The notes beneath the pieces are model-generated. The model was not told the DNA's origin. It was given only the letters and a program-made list of their open reading frames with translations, and did not search any database. Position numbers and translations under genes: made by a program. Positions 60,163 through 64,000 of a stretch of 64,000 bases of DNA are shown piece by piece (within the stretch, counting starts at the first letter, position 1; each line of letters starts with the position of its first letter). The DNA comes from Acanthaster planci. Taxonomy: Eukaryota; Echinodermata; Asteroidea; Valvatida; Acanthasteridae. The stretch lies in contig NW_019091355.1 of assembly GCF_001949145.1 (NCBI RefSeq), positions 4,103,374-4,167,373 of the forward strand, written 5' to 3'.

Positions 60163-63100
60163 TATTGTCTGTTATATTGGGTAAATTGTACATTATACAT
60201 ATACATGTATGCCAACCGTACTGATTCCACATGTAGTGTGGACATGTGAACAAAAGAGAAGGTCCAAGTGATGCAGATTGAGCAAACCTTCTGTGGACAT
60301 ACAGGCCAGGTCCTCACAAGGTACCGATATACGCCCTTTCTGGAGCACAGTTCTAGATGCATTTTGGAGTTTGGGAACGTTCCCAGCAAAAGGAAGAAGA
60401 ATGGTCAAGGAAAGTCAGCTTTTGATAAGAGAGTGTTCACAGTGCAAGAAAAACGAGCATTTGCACTGAGCTTTATGTGCAAACAAAGGACACTAAATGG
60501 ATAATGTACATGTGTAAACATGTGCGCACACATACTGATATGTTGTGCATGTACAAGTACATGTGCATTCTAGATACATGAGCCGAGTCAGAAAAAGAAA
60601 GATCACTGGAGTGCAAATGAACCATTTCATCTATTCAATTACTATTTCTGGAATTTGAATGGTCCAAGATTTTCAAATATGGATTTCCCTTTTTTCTGCA
60701 TACTTGGTACTTCGTTCTTCTGATGGAGATTCAGTGTCCTTTCGGCAACTCTTTGGTCCAGTGGTGATGACACGGAAAGCTGAAAATTTGAAGATTGTAT
60801 TTCTTCAAATAAGCCAACTAAATTTATGCTAATCAAATTGTGATTTTCATGGCCTTGAACAACTGGGTTCGCCGTTTGGCTGTTAAGTCGGCAAGCTCGG
60901 CAATAGCGGAAATCAGCCACTGACGAACAGGATAATTATTTTTCCATCAAAGAGAAATCACTTTTCTAGCCAGAAATGCATATAAATGCCCCAGATTCAC
61001 ACAGAGATACCGGGTAAAGCAATGTGGGAGCTAGTGCTTTGGTAAATAAAAGACATGTATACAAATGTCCACTTAGTTGGATAAACTCTTGTCAGCAAAC
61101 ACTGTGCACTTTAATCAACAAATCTGACACATTTTTTTTGGGGGGGGGGCTACCATCCAAACTAGAAACCAAGAATTTGCCACTGGTGTTCATGGCCGTA
61201 ATGGAGCATGCGATCGACATACGATATCTTCCCTCTCTGCTCTATCCCCAAAAGGTGACCTAGAAATGTTAAGGTATATCGGTATGTATCGGGAAAACTT
61301 TGGCGAGTGAGGACACAGAAGGAGATCTAGACTATACATGTACGGTGCAAGAAGCTGTCCCACTCCCACTCGTTAAATATCCAACCAAATGACTGGAGGA
61401 GAAAAATTCTGACAATCAAGCTTGTCCAATGCATACATGCAGCTCAGAACCGCCAGGCACAGTGTTGAACCCAACCGTTCTTTATATTTACTCTGATCTC
61501 GGGACGCAAACCCAACAAGAGAGACCAAATATCAGCCGCCTGCGATAATGTCCGTTGCTTAGACAAGGAAAAACCACACACAAAAAAAAAAAAGGAAAGA
61601 AAAGAAAAAAGACCCAGCAAGAGGAATCTACAGCCGGCTTGCCAATATGGGCTCGGTGTCAGTGACAACACGTAGGCTCACATTTGATACGCCAAAATCA
61701 ATAGCAGCAAAACCGGCTGTATGATGCCGCTGTGGCTCGGCGTGTGACAGATTAACCGGTATCACATGAAAGTGAACGCTCGGTCGCAAGTCAAGCTGCA
61801 GCCTGAAATGTTCAGCAAGGATCTTTGATTTACACGACCTGGTTTAACAGAAACATGACGACTACCCAGATGAGAGTATACATACATGTACATGAAACAT
61901 GTACGTGTTTGACGATGAAGCAAGAATAATGGAGACCACAGGAGCAGTACCTACATGTATGTCTGTTTGTTGTATGTTTAAGTGTACAGATATCCATGTA
62001 CTGGTACAGATGTATTTTGTTCACATGCAGTGTACAAGTATTTTTGATGGTATACAATAAAAATACTTCGTATTGCCACAACGTCCATGTAGATTTCAGT
62101 CTTGTGAGCAGGCATCATGATACAATGCTTCTGGAGAGTGCAACAGACCAAGTCAAAAAAGAAAAAGACACTGCATGCCGGGCTAAACAGGCCTGGAAGT
62201 ACATAGCCAGCCCCAGCTCAAAGTGAATGGAGACTGTGCTGGGTTGACCCCCCCATGCCAGTCTGCAAAACACCGTCAGCACTTAGGCCAGATAAATCAC
62301 ACTTAGAGGAGAATGTGTCAGGGTGAATACCGCAGCGCATCGTCGTCTGCGATTACGAATTGCAGCCACGTGCCGCGGCTCAGGCAGAGTCAACTCCAGG
62401 GCGAGATGTCGCATGTACACGTGTGATGGGCATCCGTGGGGATGCATCTTCCAAAAAAAAAAGACAGAGAGAGAGAGAGAGACAGAGAATGGAAACTGGA
62501 GAAGTAAACCGATTCAATCTCATCTATCTAAATTGTCTGATGCTGGAAATGGCTGATCATATTAGTAGGTGGGTGTACATAATGGCTCGGCTTATGATGT
62601 CCGTGGGAAAAAAATGAGACAAAATTTGACTGAAGTGGAGAGGGATAAGAAGAGGAGGCACTCAAATGGAAAATTTCAAGAAAGCTTCGGCTAAAAACAG
62701 CACTGATTCCAGGTACTGTGGTAATGTCGGCCACGACTCTTGATGATGTGCACGACTTTCTCTGACTTGGGGTGCAATTAAACTGCAGGGTGTCCAGGCA
62801 TCTTAAATTACATGTATGCAACGGTCTGGATAGAGCTCCAAAATACACCAAGTGCAAAATCCTCATACATGTAAACATGCATCTGTCGGATGTACTACAT
62901 GTACTGTAGATTTAGAAGTGTCGATATCTTTATAAATACACATGATCGGATTAACAGATGACAATTCTCTGGTCACATATGTACAGGGGAAACCTAATAT
63001 TTCTCCTCCAGGAAATACATGTACACGTACTGAACTAAACTCAAGCTTTTAAAAAATTTGAACCACCTGTGCGGTATACTGCCCTGTATACCAATCAGTT

Positions 63101-63202
63101 ATTAATAACATTTTAGATGTAGCCACACAAATCTGTGCATGTATAATGACAGCACGTTCTGGCTATAAACGACCAATGCCCCATTTTCAATAAGGGAATT
63201 AT

Positions 63203-63226
63203 GTGCTTGGCTGGTCCCAAACGTTG
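63203..63226 (+). repeat. One-sided copy of the 52.8 kb palindrome arm
   Basis: ATGTGCTTGGCTGGTC is identical to the left arm at 52839-52854; similarity stops soon after and no convincing right arm is seen. Confidence 0.45.
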
Positions 63227-64000
63227 CTTATGACAATGTGCATTGCTTTTGACTCAGTCATTTTCAGCATCCGTGCACCTGATCAGGTCTTAATTGAATA
63301 AACTGTCTTAAATCCATTTACAAAGTCAAAACAAGTTTTAAAATTATAAATTTCCCAAGATTTACTCGGCAGTTTTACTCCTTTTTTCCCACACACACCC
63401 TCTAGCCATGTTATGATACTGTGTGGTATGTTCCGCCTTGGAGTAACAGCAACCAATCTCCTCATGTATACAGATTGGCACCCATGTGGTGCGTATACTG
63501 CGTGAGGTGGCGAAAGGCAGCCGGTGTTTTATCATCTGCTTAAGACTGGCCATGTGACCACTCTCAACCAATAGGAATGGTTAATCTGTCTTAAGCACAG
63601 TACTTATAAATACAGCTTTTACAGTGGTGTACAAATGAGGATCCGTGTTAATTCCCTACAACACACGGTGCATGTAGTTTCATGTTTTTTTTCTTTACAA
63701 GGTAGATGTATCCAGTGACATTACTTACAGGACTTTTAATCTGTGGTAGCAACACTTCTTTCAAACATTTTACTGGCGGCAACAAAACACTATTCCCTTT
63801 TTCTACAGATAAACTGTACATGTATGTAAATGTAGATGAACATTCGTTTTTCTTTCCAGTCGAGAAAATTTTTGTCTCAAGTCTCTGATTGAAATTACTG
63901 ACGTACGTTTCCAAACTCCAGAGTAAATACTTATGCCATGTTACGCTTAAGTTTAACGTAATGACAACTTCTGCATCAGAACGCTTACTATTTATCCTAC

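Larger units (their letters stand above)
52801..64000. other. Upstream flank, distal part: no recognised gene
   Basis: Holds an imperfect palindrome (52811-52987) and a one-sided copy of its end (63203-63226), a CTCF-like site (55366), a G-rich tract (57233-57291), a 119-base palindrome (58928-59046), a likely inverted-repeat element (59863-60162), a short GA run near 62467, and many TACATGTA tracts (54.7-55.1, 60.5 and 61.9-62.0 kb). No coding exon was recognised on either strand. Confidence 0.65.

Noticed and set aside
62467-62490. GA-rich run as a possible GAGA-factor site
   Set aside because: It is a short simple repeat next to an A run; nothing else supports regulation.
1-64000. CRISPR arrays, operons, prophage or plasmid functions
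   Set aside because: The window is a eukaryotic intron-rich locus; no regularly spaced direct repeats or prokaryotic gene organisation are present.

Overview
This is a stretch of an animal nuclear genome, not a prokaryotic one. The only protein-coding gene I can support is the 5' half of PRKG1 (cGMP-dependent protein kinase 1, PKG-I, beta-type N-terminus), read on the minus strand. Six exons with matching splice phases join into 271 uninterrupted codons: exon 1 at 32327..32044, exon 2 at 21717..21551, exon 3 at 9619..9506, exon 4 at 3299..3194, exon 5 at 2728..2665 and exon 6 at 1134..1057. They encode the leucine-zipper dimerisation helix, the autoinhibitory segment, cyclic-nucleotide-binding domain A, and the first strands of domain B. 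The rest of domain B and the kinase domain must lie beyond position 1.

The strong similarity of the first exon to vertebrate PKG-I beta, the large introns, a tRNA-derived SINE, and the many TACATGTA-type tracts and poly-G/poly-C runs suggest a marine invertebrate deuterostome, with an echinoderm such as a sea star as my best guess. The species is an inference and is not proven here.

Layout: 1-1056 is the start of intron 6; 1135-2664 intron 5; 2729-3193 intron 4; 3300-9505 intron 3 (with a 120-base assembly gap); 9620-21550 intron 2; 21718-32043 intron 1. About 32.3-33.3 kb is a CpG-rich leader and promoter region. From there to 64000 I find no recognisable gene; this is presumed PRKG1 upstream flank, or an intron if there is a further 5' exon.

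Introns and flank are full of small non-autonomous mobile elements. I recognised about a dozen by terminal inverted repeats: a hAT-like element, a two-copy fold-back family, a two-copy TAG-flanked family, and several single copies. There is also a tRNA-derived SINE in the antisense direction, a SINE tail fragment, and a possible decayed retroelement gag/ORF1-like piece. Several sites in the 5' flank match the CTCF core, and three perfect TGACGTCA sites occur. I found no convincing new biological system. The most interesting signals are the CTCF-like sites upstream of PRKG1, the hairpin families, and a long open frame diverging from the PRKG1 promoter.
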